A DNA stretch of 64,000 nucleotides from Pseudoalteromonas flavipulchra NCIMB 2033 = ATCC BAA-314 (GCA_000814665.1 JWIH01000016.1:124001-188000), one strand, 5' to 3'. Shown: positions 16,839-26,693, counted from the stretch's first letter. Numbers and translations: made by a program. Notes: a model not told the origin generated them from the letters alone.

Positions 16839-19235
16839 ATGATAGGGAATTATCTAATAACGGCATTGCGTGCTTTTAAGCAGCAAAAACAGCATTTTAT
16901 TTTAAATGTACTTGGGCTTAGTGTGGGCTTAGCCGCGGCAATTTTGGTTGCACTGTTCGCAAAAAATGAATTGTCTTACGACAGCCAACAACCTCAAGCT
17001 GAGCGTGTGTATCGAATTGCACAAGACTATTCGCAATTAGGGCTTGGGGTCGTTCCTATTTTTAATTACATCAATGGCACTCGAGCACTTGAATATAGCC
17101 AAGTTGAAGAGGTTTTTGCGCTGACGATGGTGGAGTTTACTCGCGAAGCTGAAGTAGATGTGACAGTAAAAAATCAAGGGTTTAAACTGAATGATCTTTA
17201 TGGCGCAACTGCAAATATCGAGAATTTTATCGATATTGAAACGGTGGCAGGTAGCCTAAGTCGCGCCATGAGTGTACCGAATAGCATTGCATTGAGTAGT
17301 TCAGAAGCTCAGCGTATTTTTGGCCGCACGAACGTGGTTGGCGAGATTCTGCAGCATAAAAACGGCCAATATACGGTAGGTGCAGTATTTACTGATTTAC
17401 CTGAAAACACGCATTTTGGCTTTAAAAACCTAGTGTCTGTAGAGCATGATCCAGCCAATACGGATATAACTTCTAGCTATGTTTATTTACGATTGGCACC
17501 GCAAACAGACGTTACTGCCTTGGAAAAAACACTGACGGAGAAATACTATTTCGGTGACTTTAAAGGCCGCTTATCACTGCAATTGCACCCCTTAACGGAT
17601 CTTCACTTTACTGCAAAGTCACCGTTTGAAATGAAAGTGGGTGGTGCGAAACAAGTGGTGATGATCTGTGTTGGTTTAAGTGTGCTGCTGATCCTTATCG
17701 CTGGCTTTAACTTCATTAATATGACGGTTGCACAGTCGACCAAACGTGCAAAAGAAGTGGGTGTACGCAAGGCTCTTGGTGCCAGCAAGTCGCAATTAGT
17801 TGCACAGTTTTTATCTGAGTCTGTACTCGTGTCATTGCTTGCAATGACAATAGCCTGTGTTTTGGTCGAGTTACTTTTGCCAAGTTTCAACAATTTAGTT
17901 GGCCGCGAACTGAGTATTGATTATGCATCTATGTTTAGTGTCGTCGTGGTCGCGGTTGCCGTCACTGTGGGGGTATTGGCAGGTCTTTATCCTGCATTTT
18001 TTATCTCATCTTTTAGTGCTAAACGCGTATTAAGCGGAGATTTACAGCGTGGGAGTACCGCGATTTGGGTGCGCAAAAGTCTTTTAACTGTACAAGCTGC
18101 ACTTGCGGTTGGGTTAATTATTGCTTCGATAACGCTACAGTACCAGTTGGCACATTTGCAAAACTTACCGCTTGGTTACGAAACCACACAACGTTTGGTG
18201 GTCTCAGAGGTGCCCGTTAAAGCGGCTTTTACAAAAGCGCCAACGTCATTAGTTAAACAGTTCGCGGCGATTGAGGGCGTTGAACATATCAGTGTGATAG
18301 ATACGCAGCTGACTCGCTCGATTAATAACACCCTAGTACCAACGTGGCCAAATGGTGAACAGTCGCAATCCTTAACGCCAGTTATCGGCACAAGTTACGA
18401 GGTAGTCAAAGGGTTGGGGTTAACGCTACTTGCAGGTCGAGACTTTAGCCGAGAGTTTGCCGGTGATTGGTCAAATCGAGTTAACGGCGTAACCACAATA
18501 GGCACCATTATTACTGAGTCGGTCGCTAAGCAAGCTGGCTACAGTAATGTTGCTGACATTATTGGCAAAACTATCAAAGATACTGGCCGCAACGTAGAGA
18601 TGCGAGTGGTTGGTGTCGTCGCTGACGTCAAAGTGGGGAATGCACAAGAAGCGAGTTCTAATATTATGTTTTTATTAGGGTTTACTTATTTTAATCCAAC
18701 ATCTGAAGTGATCTTGACGATTAACCCGCAGTATTTAGCACAGATTAGACAAGATGTGATTAGTGTGTTGGCAAAAACCGCAAACGTGTATGAACCAGAG
18801 ATCAACCTCCTTTCAGACAGTTATAGGGCGGTACTTAGTGGTGATGAGCGTATCTCTAAGGTAGTACTTATCTTCACCGCGCTAGCTGTATTCTTAACCT
18901 GTTTGGGCACTTTTGGATTGGCATCTTTTGCAACGGTTCGTCGCCAAAAAGAAGTGGCTGTACGCAAAGTTTTGGGGGCATCACGGCTAAGTATTGTGAA
19001 TATCTTAGCAAAAGAGTTTCTGACTTTGGTGGGAGTCAGTATCGCCATAGCTTATCCGGTAACCTATTGGCTTGTTGGTGATTGGCTTGCAAACTTTAAT
19101 GATCGTATTGAGCAAATGATGTGGGTTTATGGTGCAGCAGCCTTGGTGGTTGCCGGTATCACTTGGTTGACTGTGGCGACCCTTGCCTTTAAAGCCGCGA
19201 GTACACGTCCGTCGCTGATCTTGCGATATGAGTAA
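16839..19235 (+). CDS. FtsX/MacB-type ABC permease (first of two)
   Basis: 798 residues. An N-terminal helix (SVGLAAAILVALFAK) precedes a MacB-type periplasmic core domain, then a first FtsX block of three helices containing the TKRAKEVGVRKALGASKSQLV signature loop, a second periplasmic domain, and a second FtsX block (RRQKEVAVRKVLGASRLSIV). The duplicated FtsX layout puts two four-helix halves in one chain. It starts 2 nt after the ATPase gene stop. It probably extrudes or extracts a peptide, lipid or antimicrobial from the periplasmic side with the adaptor at 14865; substrate unknown. Confidence 0.88.
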   Translation: MIGNYLITALRAFKQQKQHFILNVLGLSVGLAAAILVALFAKNELSYDSQQPQAERVYRIAQDYSQLGLGVVPIFNYINGTRALEYSQVEEVFALTMVEFTREAEVDVTVKNQGFKLNDLYGATANIENFIDIETVAGSLSRAMSVPNSIALSSSEAQRIFGRTNVVGEILQHKNGQYTVGAVFTDLPENTHFGFKNLVSVEHDPANTDITSSYVYLRLAPQTDVTALEKTLTEKYYFGDFKGRLSLQLHPLTDLHFTAKSPFEMKVGGAKQVVMICVGLSVLLILIAGFNFINMTVAQSTKRAKEVGVRKALGASKSQLVAQFLSESVLVSLLAMTIACVLVELLLPSFNNLVGRELSIDYASMFSVVVVAVAVTVGVLAGLYPAFFISSFSAKRVLSGDLQRGSTAIWVRKSLLTVQAALAVGLIIASITLQYQLAHLQNLPLGYETTQRLVVSEVPVKAAFTKAPTSLVKQFAAIEGVEHISVIDTQLTRSINNTLVPTWPNGEQSQSLTPVIGTSYEVVKGLGLTLLAGRDFSREFAGDWSNRVNGVTTIGTIITESVAKQAGYSNVADIIGKTIKDTGRNVEMRVVGVVADVKVGNAQEASSNIMFLLGFTYFNPTSEVILTINPQYLAQIRQDVISVLAKTANVYEPEINLLSDSYRAVLSGDERISKVVLIFTALAVFLTCLGTFGLASFATVRRQKEVAVRKVLGASRLSIVNILAKEFLTLVGVSIAIAYPVTYWLVGDWLANFNDRIEQMMWVYGAAALVVAGITWLTVATLAFKAASTRPSLILRYE

Positions 19236-19262
19236 ATTAAATTGGTAATCACTCAAGCAATT

Positions 19263-19281
19263 GCGGCCTAACTTAGGCCGC
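19263..19281 (+). terminator. Hairpin terminator between the two permease genes
   Basis: GCGGCCTA-ACT-TAGGCCGC, an 8-bp perfect stem with a 3-nt loop, followed by a T-rich stretch. It sits 28 nt after the first permease stop and about 180 nt before the second permease start. It could end or attenuate the sigma-54-driven transcript. The 19236-19461 gap holds no credible gene. Confidence 0.7.
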
Positions 19282-19461
19282 TTTCATCATTTATTTCTTG
19301 GTGTGTTCATCACTAATATCGGCACGACCATTTCTGCTTTTGAATGGTGTGAATATGCTGCTACAAGCAGTCATTTCAAAAGTGAGTCACAATCGCGAGT
19401 GGAAAAATCAAGTGACTTTGTACTGGATATCTTTATAAAAAATAACTAAAAAGGATCTTCT

Positions 19462-21876
19462 ATGCTCACTTCATATTTGAGTACGGCAATTCGGGTAAGT
19501 AAAAAGCAAAAGCTACACACACTGCTCAATGTCATCGGTTTCAGCATTGGAATTGCTGCTGCAATTATCGTGGCTTTATTTGCCCAAAGTCAGTTGATTG
19601 TTGATAAACATCAGCCTGATGCAAATCATGTTTACCGAGTGCATTTAGATTTGCGTTCTGTGGGTGTGGGCGTGCGCGGTGCGATTGACCCTAGAATGCC
19701 GCAGCTGATGCAAAAGCACAGTCAAATAAAGGACCTGTTGATTATTAGTCGGATTGAATCGTTACAATATAGTGGCGAACCAATGGCGGATATCGTGAAG
19801 GTTAAAGATCAGCGCTTTAAGTTCAAAAAGGCGTATGTTGCGACGCCAAATTTGGCTGAGTTTGTGAATATCTCTGTATTACATGGAGACTTAACTCAGG
19901 CTCTTTCTCAGCCCAATCTTATCGCCCTTAGCCAGACAGAATCAAAGCGCTTGTTTGGCGATACAGATGTTATCGGCAGGCAACTTGAATACGATGGGGG
20001 AAGCTATGAAGTGGCTGCTGTTTTTGCGGATTTGGAAGCAAATACACACTTTGATTTTGATGTGCTGATGTACTTACCCAAATTACAGCGCGGTCCTTTT
20101 AGTAGTCATGTGTATTTGAAGTTGCAGCCAGAAGCAGATCCCAACGCGTTAGCCCAAGAGATGACGCGCGAGATGCAAAAAAGAGCTAAAAACCCGAACT
20201 TCAAAGACATCCAGTTTCAGTTTATTCCGTTGACCCAGTTGCATTTTCACACCAATGGCACCGTAGAGATGAAGCAAGGAGGGTCTTATTTGGCACTGCA
20301 AGTGAGCGTTGTGCTGAGTACTTTACTTGTGATCATAGCCAGCGCTAATTTTATTAACTTCAATATTGCCAGTGCTGCAAAGCGTGCTAAAGAAGTCGGC
20401 ATACGTAAAGCGCTAGGTGCTAGTAAGTCGCAACTCGTCACACAATTCCTGTCAGAATCGTTACTGACTGTACTGTTTTCAGGGTTTTTAGGGGTTGTAA
20501 TCGTTGAGTTGGCATTGCCGCACTTTAATCAGTTAATCGCGCAGCCCCTGACATTGGTATACAACTCTCTATTTATGCTCGGTCTTGTAATTACATTGAC
20601 AGTGGTTGGTTTATTTTCTGGGCTATATCCAGCTTTATTTATCTCGTCATTTGGCGCGAAAAAAGTATTAAGTGGCGATTTTAGTCGAGGGCGTTCATCA
20701 GCAAGGATCCGTAAAATAACCTTATGCTTACAAGGTGCGATTGGCGTAGGGCTGATAGCAGCTATCAGCATGCTCTATCAACAAATGATGCTGGTAAAAC
20801 AGTTGGATGTAGGTTACGAAAAAGCACAGCGAATTATCATTCGAGAATTGCCCTCAGAGCTGATCTATCAGCAACAAGGAAACGCATTGCTTGATGAGTT
20901 AGGCCAGATCTCAGGTGTGGCTGGTTGGACATTGAGCGATACCAATTATGCAACCGCTATTAATGGTGGGATGCATTACACTTGGCCAAATGGCGAAACC
21001 TATGACGGCATGTTAGCAGTAATCAATACGGGTTATGACGTAATTGATGTACTCGGGTTAAAGCTGATTACTGGACGAGGCTTTAGTCGCGATTACACTG
21101 GAGATTGGTATCGTGAGCAGCAAAATGGAGAGACGCATGTCGCTATCCTGATAACCAAAAAAATGGCTCATTTAGCGGGATATGAGAAGCTTGATGAGGT
21201 GATCGGCGTCACTGTTACCGTACCAAGGCGAAAGTTGACAGCCAAGGTCGTGGGCGTAGTGGAGGATATCAGAATTGGTTCCGTGAATAATGCAGTACAA
21301 CCTACTTCATTGATGCTTGGTCATGTTGATGGTGAAACTGCAAATGTGGTATTAAAGATCGTTGAAGGCATTGATCCAGATAACGTGATCACTGAAATTG
21401 AACAAGTCCTTGCTGCACATCTCAATCGTCGTGATATAGAAGTTCAGTCTCTCTATGATGAGTTCTTGGCGGCCCACAAGAATGAACTTTATACGCTTAC
21501 CATGCTATCTATCTTTAGTCCTTTAGCTATATTTCTGACCTTACTCGGAACATTTGGATTAGCGTCATTTACTACCTTGCGCAAAGAAAAGGAATTAGCT
21601 ATCCGCAAAGTGTTAGGCGCTTCACGTATTGGGTTAATTAGCTTGGTTGCTAAAGAGTATTTGTGGTTATCTGCATTGAGTATGGTACTTGCAGTCCCGC
21701 TGACGTATTGGCTAGTTGGTGAGTGGCTTAATCGCTTTAATGAGCGGATAAATCAATCTATATGGATTTATGGAGTCGCAGGCCTACTTGTGATCTTGCT
21801 TACTTGGCTTACCGTTGTACTCGTTACCTACAAGGTTGCAAGCCGGCGCCCCTCATCAGCGCTGCGCTACGAGTAG
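19462..21876 (+). CDS. FtsX/MacB-type ABC permease (second of two)
   Basis: 804 residues and clearly paralogous to the preceding permease: same N-terminal helix (GFSIGIAAAIIVALFAQ), same AKRAKEVGIRKALGASKSQLV and KEKELAIRKVLGASRIGL loops, and the same end (SALRYE versus SLILRYE). The periplasmic domains differ more, so the pair may be a heterodimer or have different substrates. A terminator-like hairpin separates it from the upstream cluster, so part of its expression may come from a promoter in the 226-nt gap. AAGGATC lies 7 nt before the ATG. Confidence 0.87.
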   Translation: MLTSYLSTAIRVSKKQKLHTLLNVIGFSIGIAAAIIVALFAQSQLIVDKHQPDANHVYRVHLDLRSVGVGVRGAIDPRMPQLMQKHSQIKDLLIISRIESLQYSGEPMADIVKVKDQRFKFKKAYVATPNLAEFVNISVLHGDLTQALSQPNLIALSQTESKRLFGDTDVIGRQLEYDGGSYEVAAVFADLEANTHFDFDVLMYLPKLQRGPFSSHVYLKLQPEADPNALAQEMTREMQKRAKNPNFKDIQFQFIPLTQLHFHTNGTVEMKQGGSYLALQVSVVLSTLLVIIASANFINFNIASAAKRAKEVGIRKALGASKSQLVTQFLSESLLTVLFSGFLGVVIVELALPHFNQLIAQPLTLVYNSLFMLGLVITLTVVGLFSGLYPALFISSFGAKKVLSGDFSRGRSSARIRKITLCLQGAIGVGLIAAISMLYQQMMLVKQLDVGYEKAQRIIIRELPSELIYQQQGNALLDELGQISGVAGWTLSDTNYATAINGGMHYTWPNGETYDGMLAVINTGYDVIDVLGLKLITGRGFSRDYTGDWYREQQNGETHVAILITKKMAHLAGYEKLDEVIGVTVTVPRRKLTAKVVGVVEDIRIGSVNNAVQPTSLMLGHVDGETANVVLKIVEGIDPDNVITEIEQVLAAHLNRRDIEVQSLYDEFLAAHKNELYTLTMLSIFSPLAIFLTLLGTFGLASFTTLRKEKELAIRKVLGASRIGLISLVAKEYLWLSALSMVLAVPLTYWLVGEWLNRFNERINQSIWIYGVAGLLVILLTWLTVVLVTYKVASRRPSSALRYE

Positions 21877-21998
21877 CTGATAGTAATTTTTAAAATAGAC
21901 CACTTAATAAAGCAAATTGGTATAACTCGCTGTCAATTTAGTGTCAAAAACCATAGTTACACTGGGGTTAATTCAGGCTTGAATAACAAGGTGTAGCT

Positions 21999-23345
21999 AT
22001 GGCTAAGGTTAAGACAACCTCTCGTCTTCGTGGAAGATCAGCTAATTCACTTTGGATTGGTGTTTATAACAGTATCCTGTTGTTGTGTTTACCTTTGATT
22101 GCGCTGATCTTATTAAAAAAATGGCTACGTAAACCGGGTTATAAAAAGCACTTTTTACAGCGCTTAGGTGTCTATAATTGTAAGCGTTTACCCGCCTGTA
22201 TTCATTTACATGGCGTTTCTGTCGGCGAATGCGCCGCTATTGCTAAAGTTATTCCTGAGCTGCGTAAACAGCATCCTCATTTACCCATTGTTTTTACTTG
22301 TACCACGGTTGCAGGCTCCAACTATATTGAGCGCAACTGGGGGGAGCAAGTCATTCACACTTATCTGCCACTGGACTTTCAATTGACGGTCGGTGCGTTC
22401 TTGGCGCATTTTAATCCGGTATTGACCATGTCGGTTGAGATGGAGTGGTGGCCGAATCTTATCCGTCAGTCGCGCAACCAAGGCAGTAGAGTGATGCTGG
22501 TAAATGCCCGCATGACCGACAGATCAAAAAATCGCTATGCCAACATGTTAGGTCTTTTTACCTTTATGGTGTCCAAGGTGCATAAAATCCTGCCGCAAAG
22601 CGAGCTAAGTTATCAAGCTTTTCGCGAGCTGGGTGTACCACCAGAAAAACTGATGATGTGCGGTAATATCAAGTACGATTGGCCAGAAGTTAAACACGCC
22701 GACCCAACGCAAAAGTCCTCTCAGCTGACATGGATTGCGGGGAGCACGCATGACACCGAAGAAATAGCGGTGATCGCAGCGCACAAACAGTTGTTACAGC
22801 AAAATCCAGCAGCTCAGCTAATTATCGCACCGCGTCATCCTGAAAGATTTGATGAGGTATGGCGGCTGCTGCAAGCAAGCGGGCTGAGCTGTCAGCGTTA
22901 CTCGCACGCGCCATCACTAACGGCAAATACGCAAGTGTACCTGCTTGATACGATGGGCAAACTATTTGCGTTTTATCGTGATGCCCACGTTGCCTTTATC
23001 GGTGGCTCGTTAGTTAAGCTCGGTGGTCATAATCCTGCCGAAGCCATTGTCCAAGGGGCTGCTGTCGTAATGGGAAGTAGTCGACGAAATTGTGAAGATA
23101 TATGTGCGCCGCTGAGTCAAGTTGGTGCCTTTGTTGAGGGTAACGAACCACAGCAAATAGCCAGAGAAGTCATCGGCTTTTGGCAAAATAGTGCGACAAC
23201 AGCACAACAAGTACAGGCTGGGCAAGCCGCAATCGCAAAGCATAATGGCGCACTACACAAAACCACATTGCAAGTTTTATATCAGTTAAAGCAAGCGCAA
23301 CGGCCAGTTCATAGTACCCGATTACATCCAATGGTGATCAGATAA
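21999..23345 (+). CDS. waaA: 3-deoxy-D-manno-octulosonic acid (Kdo) transferase
   Basis: 448 residues. Transfers Kdo from CMP-Kdo to lipid A precursor at the inner membrane. The N-terminal membrane anchor (about 22-45) is followed by the HLHGVSVGECAAI motif, which carries the catalytic glutamate of WaaA, then SVEMEWWPNLI and NARMTDRS. A C-terminal GT-B half has GSTHDTEE and FIGGSLVKLGGHNPAEA. All are diagnostic. It is slightly longer than E. coli WaaA because of about 20 extra N-terminal residues. AACAAGGTG precedes the ATG. First gene of a three-gene LPS-core operon; next gene starts 2 nt after its stop. Confidence 0.93.
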   Translation: MAKVKTTSRLRGRSANSLWIGVYNSILLLCLPLIALILLKKWLRKPGYKKHFLQRLGVYNCKRLPACIHLHGVSVGECAAIAKVIPELRKQHPHLPIVFTCTTVAGSNYIERNWGEQVIHTYLPLDFQLTVGAFLAHFNPVLTMSVEMEWWPNLIRQSRNQGSRVMLVNARMTDRSKNRYANMLGLFTFMVSKVHKILPQSELSYQAFRELGVPPEKLMMCGNIKYDWPEVKHADPTQKSSQLTWIAGSTHDTEEIAVIAAHKQLLQQNPAAQLIIAPRHPERFDEVWRLLQASGLSCQRYSHAPSLTANTQVYLLDTMGKLFAFYRDAHVAFIGGSLVKLGGHNPAEAIVQGAAVVMGSSRRNCEDICAPLSQVGAFVEGNEPQQIAREVIGFWQNSATTAQQVQAGQAAIAKHNGALHKTTLQVLYQLKQAQRPVHSTRLHPMVIR

Positions 23346-23347
23346 CA

Positions 23348-24376
23348 ATGCAATACAACAATATCCTTATTGTCCGACTCAGTGCCATTGGTGACATCGT
23401 GATGGCGTCAGGTCTTATTTCTGCACTAAAGGCGCGTTATCCAGAAGCAAAACTGAGCTGGTTAGCAGAGCCTGCTGGCGCGACCTTGCTGCAACAAAAT
23501 CCATTGCTAGATGAGGTGATCCTGTGGCCTCGTAATGAATGGCAAAAAGTGCGAAAAGCAAAAGGGATCATAGCGCTACTGAAGCGAGTTAGTAGCTTTA
23601 AAAAGCAGTTGGCTAGTCGACAATTTGACTTAGTGCTCGACGCCCAAGGACTCCTTAAAAGTGGCGTGCTAGCTTGGCTTAGTGGTGCTCAATATAAGGT
23701 TGGGATCAATAGTCGCGAGGGCAGTCAGTGGCTTATGAATAAGGTAGTGACCTCGCCTTGGTCTGCTGATATCAGCTCGGAATACAGAGCTGCTGCGAAA
23801 TTTTTTGGTGCGCCAGATGCGGCGTTTCAATACTCGCTCATTGCCTCGAAAGAGACACAACAACACACAGAAGCACTGCTATTGGAGCATACTCAAGGTC
23901 AACCTTATGTGGTGTTTTGCCCGTTTACAACGAGAGCACAGAAACACTGGGTAGATGGGCATTGGCGTGAGTTGTATAAACAAGTAAATCAGTCTATTTG
24001 TGCGCATATTATTATATTGGGTGGACCAAGTGATATCGCTCATAGCGAGCGTTTAGCAAAACAGATGCCGGGGATCATTAATCTAACTGGGAAAACGACA
24101 TTGCTGGAGTGCAGCGAAATCATTCGGGGGGCAAAAGGTGTGATTGGCGTTGATACTGGGCTGACTCATATGGCGATGGCGCATCATACCCCGGTTATTG
24201 CATTGTTTGGTTCAACCTTACCGTATGAAAACACCTTCAATCCAAATGGTCGCGTGTTGAGCGATAAACTTGCTTGCTCACCATGCAAACGCCGGCCAAC
24301 CTGTGAGGCTCGTTTTGATTGTATGGTGGGGCTCACGCCACAAAGAGTCTCGAGCGCACTAGGAGAAGTGCTATGA
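23348..24376 (+). CDS. Glycosyltransferase family 9, LPS heptosyltransferase-like
   Basis: 342 residues. N-terminal ILIVRLSAIGDIVMASGLI is the GT9 start signature; the C-terminal half has GVDTGLTHMAMAHHTPVIALFG, the nucleotide-sugar-binding region of heptosyltransferases. It most resembles WaaC (heptosyltransferase I), which adds the first L-glycero-D-manno-heptose to Kdo. Position directly after waaA supports that, but WaaC, WaaF and other GT9 members are hard to separate by eye, so no symbol is given. Four cysteines near the C-terminus (ACSPCKRRPTCEARFDC) are a common GT9 feature. Its stop overlaps the next start as ATGA. Confidence 0.85.
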   Translation: MQYNNILIVRLSAIGDIVMASGLISALKARYPEAKLSWLAEPAGATLLQQNPLLDEVILWPRNEWQKVRKAKGIIALLKRVSSFKKQLASRQFDLVLDAQGLLKSGVLAWLSGAQYKVGINSREGSQWLMNKVVTSPWSADISSEYRAAAKFFGAPDAAFQYSLIASKETQQHTEALLLEHTQGQPYVVFCPFTTRAQKHWVDGHWRELYKQVNQSICAHIIILGGPSDIAHSERLAKQMPGIINLTGKTTLLECSEIIRGAKGVIGVDTGLTHMAMAHHTPVIALFGSTLPYENTFNPNGRVLSDKLACSPCKRRPTCEARFDCMVGLTPQRVSSALGEVL

Positions 24377-25497
24377 AAGTTCTGCATATTGAAGCGGGTC
24401 GTCACTTATATGGCGGCGCACAACAAGTGGTATATTTAACCCAAGCGTTGCAGCAAAAGGGCATTGAAAACGTACTGGTTTGCCCGCCTAATAGTGAAAT
24501 GATTGCAGCCGTTGATAAGCAAGTAGTTGTGGAGCCTGTGAAAATGGCAGGCGATCTCGATGTCATGCAATGTTTGCGGTTACGAAGGGCTATTGCCCAT
24601 CATCGGCCTGATTGTGTTCATATTCACAGCCGTCGAGGGGTTGATACTTGGGGATTACTTGCCGCGAAGTCGCTTAATGTCCCTGTTATTTTATCGAGAC
24701 GAGTCGACAATACCGAGCCACGCTGGTGGTCAAAATTAAAATACCCAGCCTACGATAAAGTTATCGCTATCTCAGAGGGGATCCGCCAAGTATTACTCTC
24801 GCAAGGTGTCGCCTCTGAGCAAGTAAAGTTAGTCCACAGTGCAGTCGATACCCAGCGCTTCGCACCAAGTAGTGCGGAGCGGCAATGGCTGCTTGATGAG
24901 TTTGAACTGCCACAAAATGCCTTGGTTGTGGCTAATTTTGCGCAGCTGATAGAGCGCAAAGGGCAAGATGTGATCATGCGTGCAGCCAAACAACTCATTG
25001 TTGAGCATCCTAATTTGCGCGTATTACTGTTTGGTCGAGGGCCAAAGCAGCAACAGTATCAGGCGCGTATAGATGAACTGGGGCTGCAAAAAATTGTCCA
25101 GCTGGTGGGATTTCGACAAGACGTAGCGCGTATTTTACCGGCGGTTGATATTGTTGCACATCCAGCATCGATGGAAGGGCTAGGTGTCGCGTTATTACAA
25201 AGCAGCGCATCTGGTGTGCCTGTTGTGGGCTTTGCTGCCGGTGGCATTCCCGAAGCGGTTGCGCACAATGAAACCGGGTTACTCGCTCCGGTTGGTAATC
25301 AAGTTCAGTTTATCCAAGATCTTAATCGTTTATTGCAGGACCCGATTTTACGAGAACAAATGGGCCGTAAAGGCCGCGCTAAAATGTGCAGTGAATTTGC
25401 CATTGAGGTGATGGCGGAAGGCAACTTGTCGGTGTATAGAAGTGTGTTAACTGAGTTGGGAAGAGCGCCTTTAACCAGCCAATCACAGAAAGTGTGA
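24373..25497 (+). CDS. Glycosyltransferase family 4, LPS core/polysaccharide type
   Basis: 374 residues. GT-B fold: N-terminal GGAQQVVYLTQAL, then HSRRGVDTWG, SAVDTQRF, and the GT4 donor site AHPASMEGLGVALLQSSASGVPVVGFAAGGIPE with its EGxGxxxxE-type pattern. It should add a hexose or similar sugar to the growing LPS core on the cytoplasmic face. The ATG at 24373 has AGGAGAAG just upstream and overlaps the GT9 stop by 4 nt, so the 18-codon upstream extension is rejected. Its last 15 nt overlap the convergent remnant transposase. Confidence 0.88.
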   Translation: MKVLHIEAGRHLYGGAQQVVYLTQALQQKGIENVLVCPPNSEMIAAVDKQVVVEPVKMAGDLDVMQCLRLRRAIAHHRPDCVHIHSRRGVDTWGLLAAKSLNVPVILSRRVDNTEPRWWSKLKYPAYDKVIAISEGIRQVLLSQGVASEQVKLVHSAVDTQRFAPSSAERQWLLDEFELPQNALVVANFAQLIERKGQDVIMRAAKQLIVEHPNLRVLLFGRGPKQQQYQARIDELGLQKIVQLVGFRQDVARILPAVDIVAHPASMEGLGVALLQSSASGVPVVGFAAGGIPEAVAHNETGLLAPVGNQVQFIQDLNRLLQDPILREQMGRKGRAKMCSEFAIEVMAEGNLSVYRSVLTELGRAPLTSQSQKV

Positions 25498-26143
25498 GTT
25501 CCAATAAGGATAATCACCAATGCGGTTTACTAGCTTGGTTATTAGTGGGTTTGCAGCAATATACCGGGCAATGGTATGCCTATCTTCTGTGGACCTGAGC
25601 ATATGATCGTAATACGCGCTTTGCCAAACTTTGTATTTTGAATCCAATTGTTTATTTAACCTGAGGTTTGGATAAGGAATGTTCCAACTCATTGTTGCTA
25701 AAGCACAACTTAGTTTTCTCCTTGTCTAGCCAGAGAGTTTTAGGGAAAACAAGGCGAATTTACGCACCAATAGCTGGCTATTGGAAGTGAATTCAACGCA
25801 GTTAGCGCTAAAACTGGCTGCTAGAAAGGCATTAATTATCCGCAGCTCAGGTTATTTAGCAGGTAAGCTGTTCTGCCTTTTAATTCTCCAACAACCTTAC
25901 CAAGTGCGTATTTCCAAGTGTCAGTAAGCCATGAAAGTGATCTGGCATTAACACCCATGTTTGCCAGCAGCACTCAAACTTTTGTTCATTATGTGAGATA
26001 GATTGGCAAAACAATCGTGCCAGCCGATAATCCGTAAAATAGGGCGTGCGTTTATGGCAGTTAAACGTAATGAAGTATTCCGCGTCCGGGATTGATATCC
26101 TGCCTTTTCTCAGGTCATTCCAGCTCATGTGCACTCCTTGCAA
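25483..26143 (-). pseudogene. Broken REP-associated tyrosine transposase (RAYT)
   Basis: Two minus-strand fragments are halves of one gene. The N-terminal fragment (26143-25880) has YFITFNCHKRTPYF and the catalytic HUH-like MPDHFHGLL; the C-terminal fragment (25692-25483) has KVWQSAYYDHMLR and RYIAANPLITKLVNRIGDYPYW. The chain is interrupted by a single-base frameshift just after the HUH region (the continuation GKVVGELKGRTAYLLN is in another frame) and by a 192-bp MITE. RAYT proteins process and spread REP hairpins; two REP-like hairpins lie within 100 nt of its start. It is not expected to be active. Confidence 0.8.
25660..25851. mobile_element. MITE inside the RAYT pseudogene, 192 bp
   Basis: Imperfect terminal inverted repeats: the left end starts CCTGAGGTTTGGATAAGG and the right end read backwards starts CCTGAGCTGCGGATAATT, 17 of 22 positions alike. 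Flanks carry TTATTTA on both sides (25652-25658 and 25852-25858), a 7- to 8-bp target duplication. No coding sequence. It also contains the internal palindrome AATAGCCAGCTATT. Confidence 0.7.
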
Positions 26144-26184
26144 TTGAGAGATGAATTTTAAAGATAATCCCCTCGATTAAATCT

Positions 26185-26237
26185 GTCGAGGTAAACCTCG
26201 ACCAACGTTTGGATGGTAGGTCGTGATTTATCACGAC
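26185..26237. repeat. Pair of REP-like hairpins
   Basis: GTCGAGGTAAACCTCGAC at 26185-26202 and GTCGTGATTTATCACGAC at 26220-26237. Each is a 7-bp stem with a 4-nt loop, and the second follows GGTAG as REP sequences often do. Their place just upstream of a RAYT remnant fits the known RAYT-REP association. Confidence 0.65.
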
Positions 26238-26331
26238 AACAGGTTTGCGACAAAACATTCACGACAACCAAGGTGAACCAAACACGCACAAGGGTCGTTT
26301 AATTATTAATCGGTTAAACGAGGAGAGCATT

Positions 26332-26652
26332 ATGCTTGCTGCCACACTCAAAGAAAAAATCGCTAATAAAGAACTTCATGCCATCGTGCTTAGCTACGCG
26401 GATTCAAATCACTACTTAGCTGGTGGTCAGGATGTTGATGGGAACTTGCATATCTTAATGCATGCTGAGGGTAAACTAACGCCGTTTAACTCGCTGCGAG
26501 AGGCCGAGACAAAGCTGGCAGAGCTCGGTGCAACTCAAGCCTACCTCAGAGTTGAGTCTGCCTATGATGAAATTGGTCCTGAGGACTCTTCGGGAACGCA
26601 TATCAGCAATATGGAAATCCGTCACTTAACTCCATCCGACATAACAGTTTAA
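26332..26652 (+). CDS. Small cytoplasmic protein, probable DUF6482 family
   Basis: 106 residues, no signal peptide or membrane helix. The chain reads as a small alpha/beta fold with HLAGGQDVDG-like and LREAETKLAELG segments and ends near AYDEIGPEDS, resembling DUF6482 proteins of Pseudomonas and relatives; the assignment is from memory of the pattern. The start at 26332 has GAGGAG 7 nt upstream, so the 29-codon upstream extension through the REP region is rejected. Function unknown. It is followed by a bidirectional terminator and then by a convergent gene. Confidence 0.65.
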   Translation: MLAATLKEKIANKELHAIVLSYADSNHYLAGGQDVDGNLHILMHAEGKLTPFNSLREAETKLAELGATQAYLRVESAYDEIGPEDSSGTHISNMEIRHLTPSDITV

Positions 26653-26657
26653 ACAAA

Positions 26658-26693
26658 AAGGCTTAGGCGCCCACCAGTGAGCGCTTAAGCCTT
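26658..26693. terminator. Bidirectional hairpin terminator
   Basis: AAGGCTTA-G-GCGC, a 10-nt loop, then GCGC-T-TAAGCCTT: a 13-bp stem with one G.T pair. A run of A before it gives a U-tract on the minus-strand transcript. It lies between convergent genes. Confidence 0.75.

Noticed and set aside
19261..19449. 62-codon frame between the permeases
   Set aside because: It begins at the terminator hairpin and has no ribosome site.
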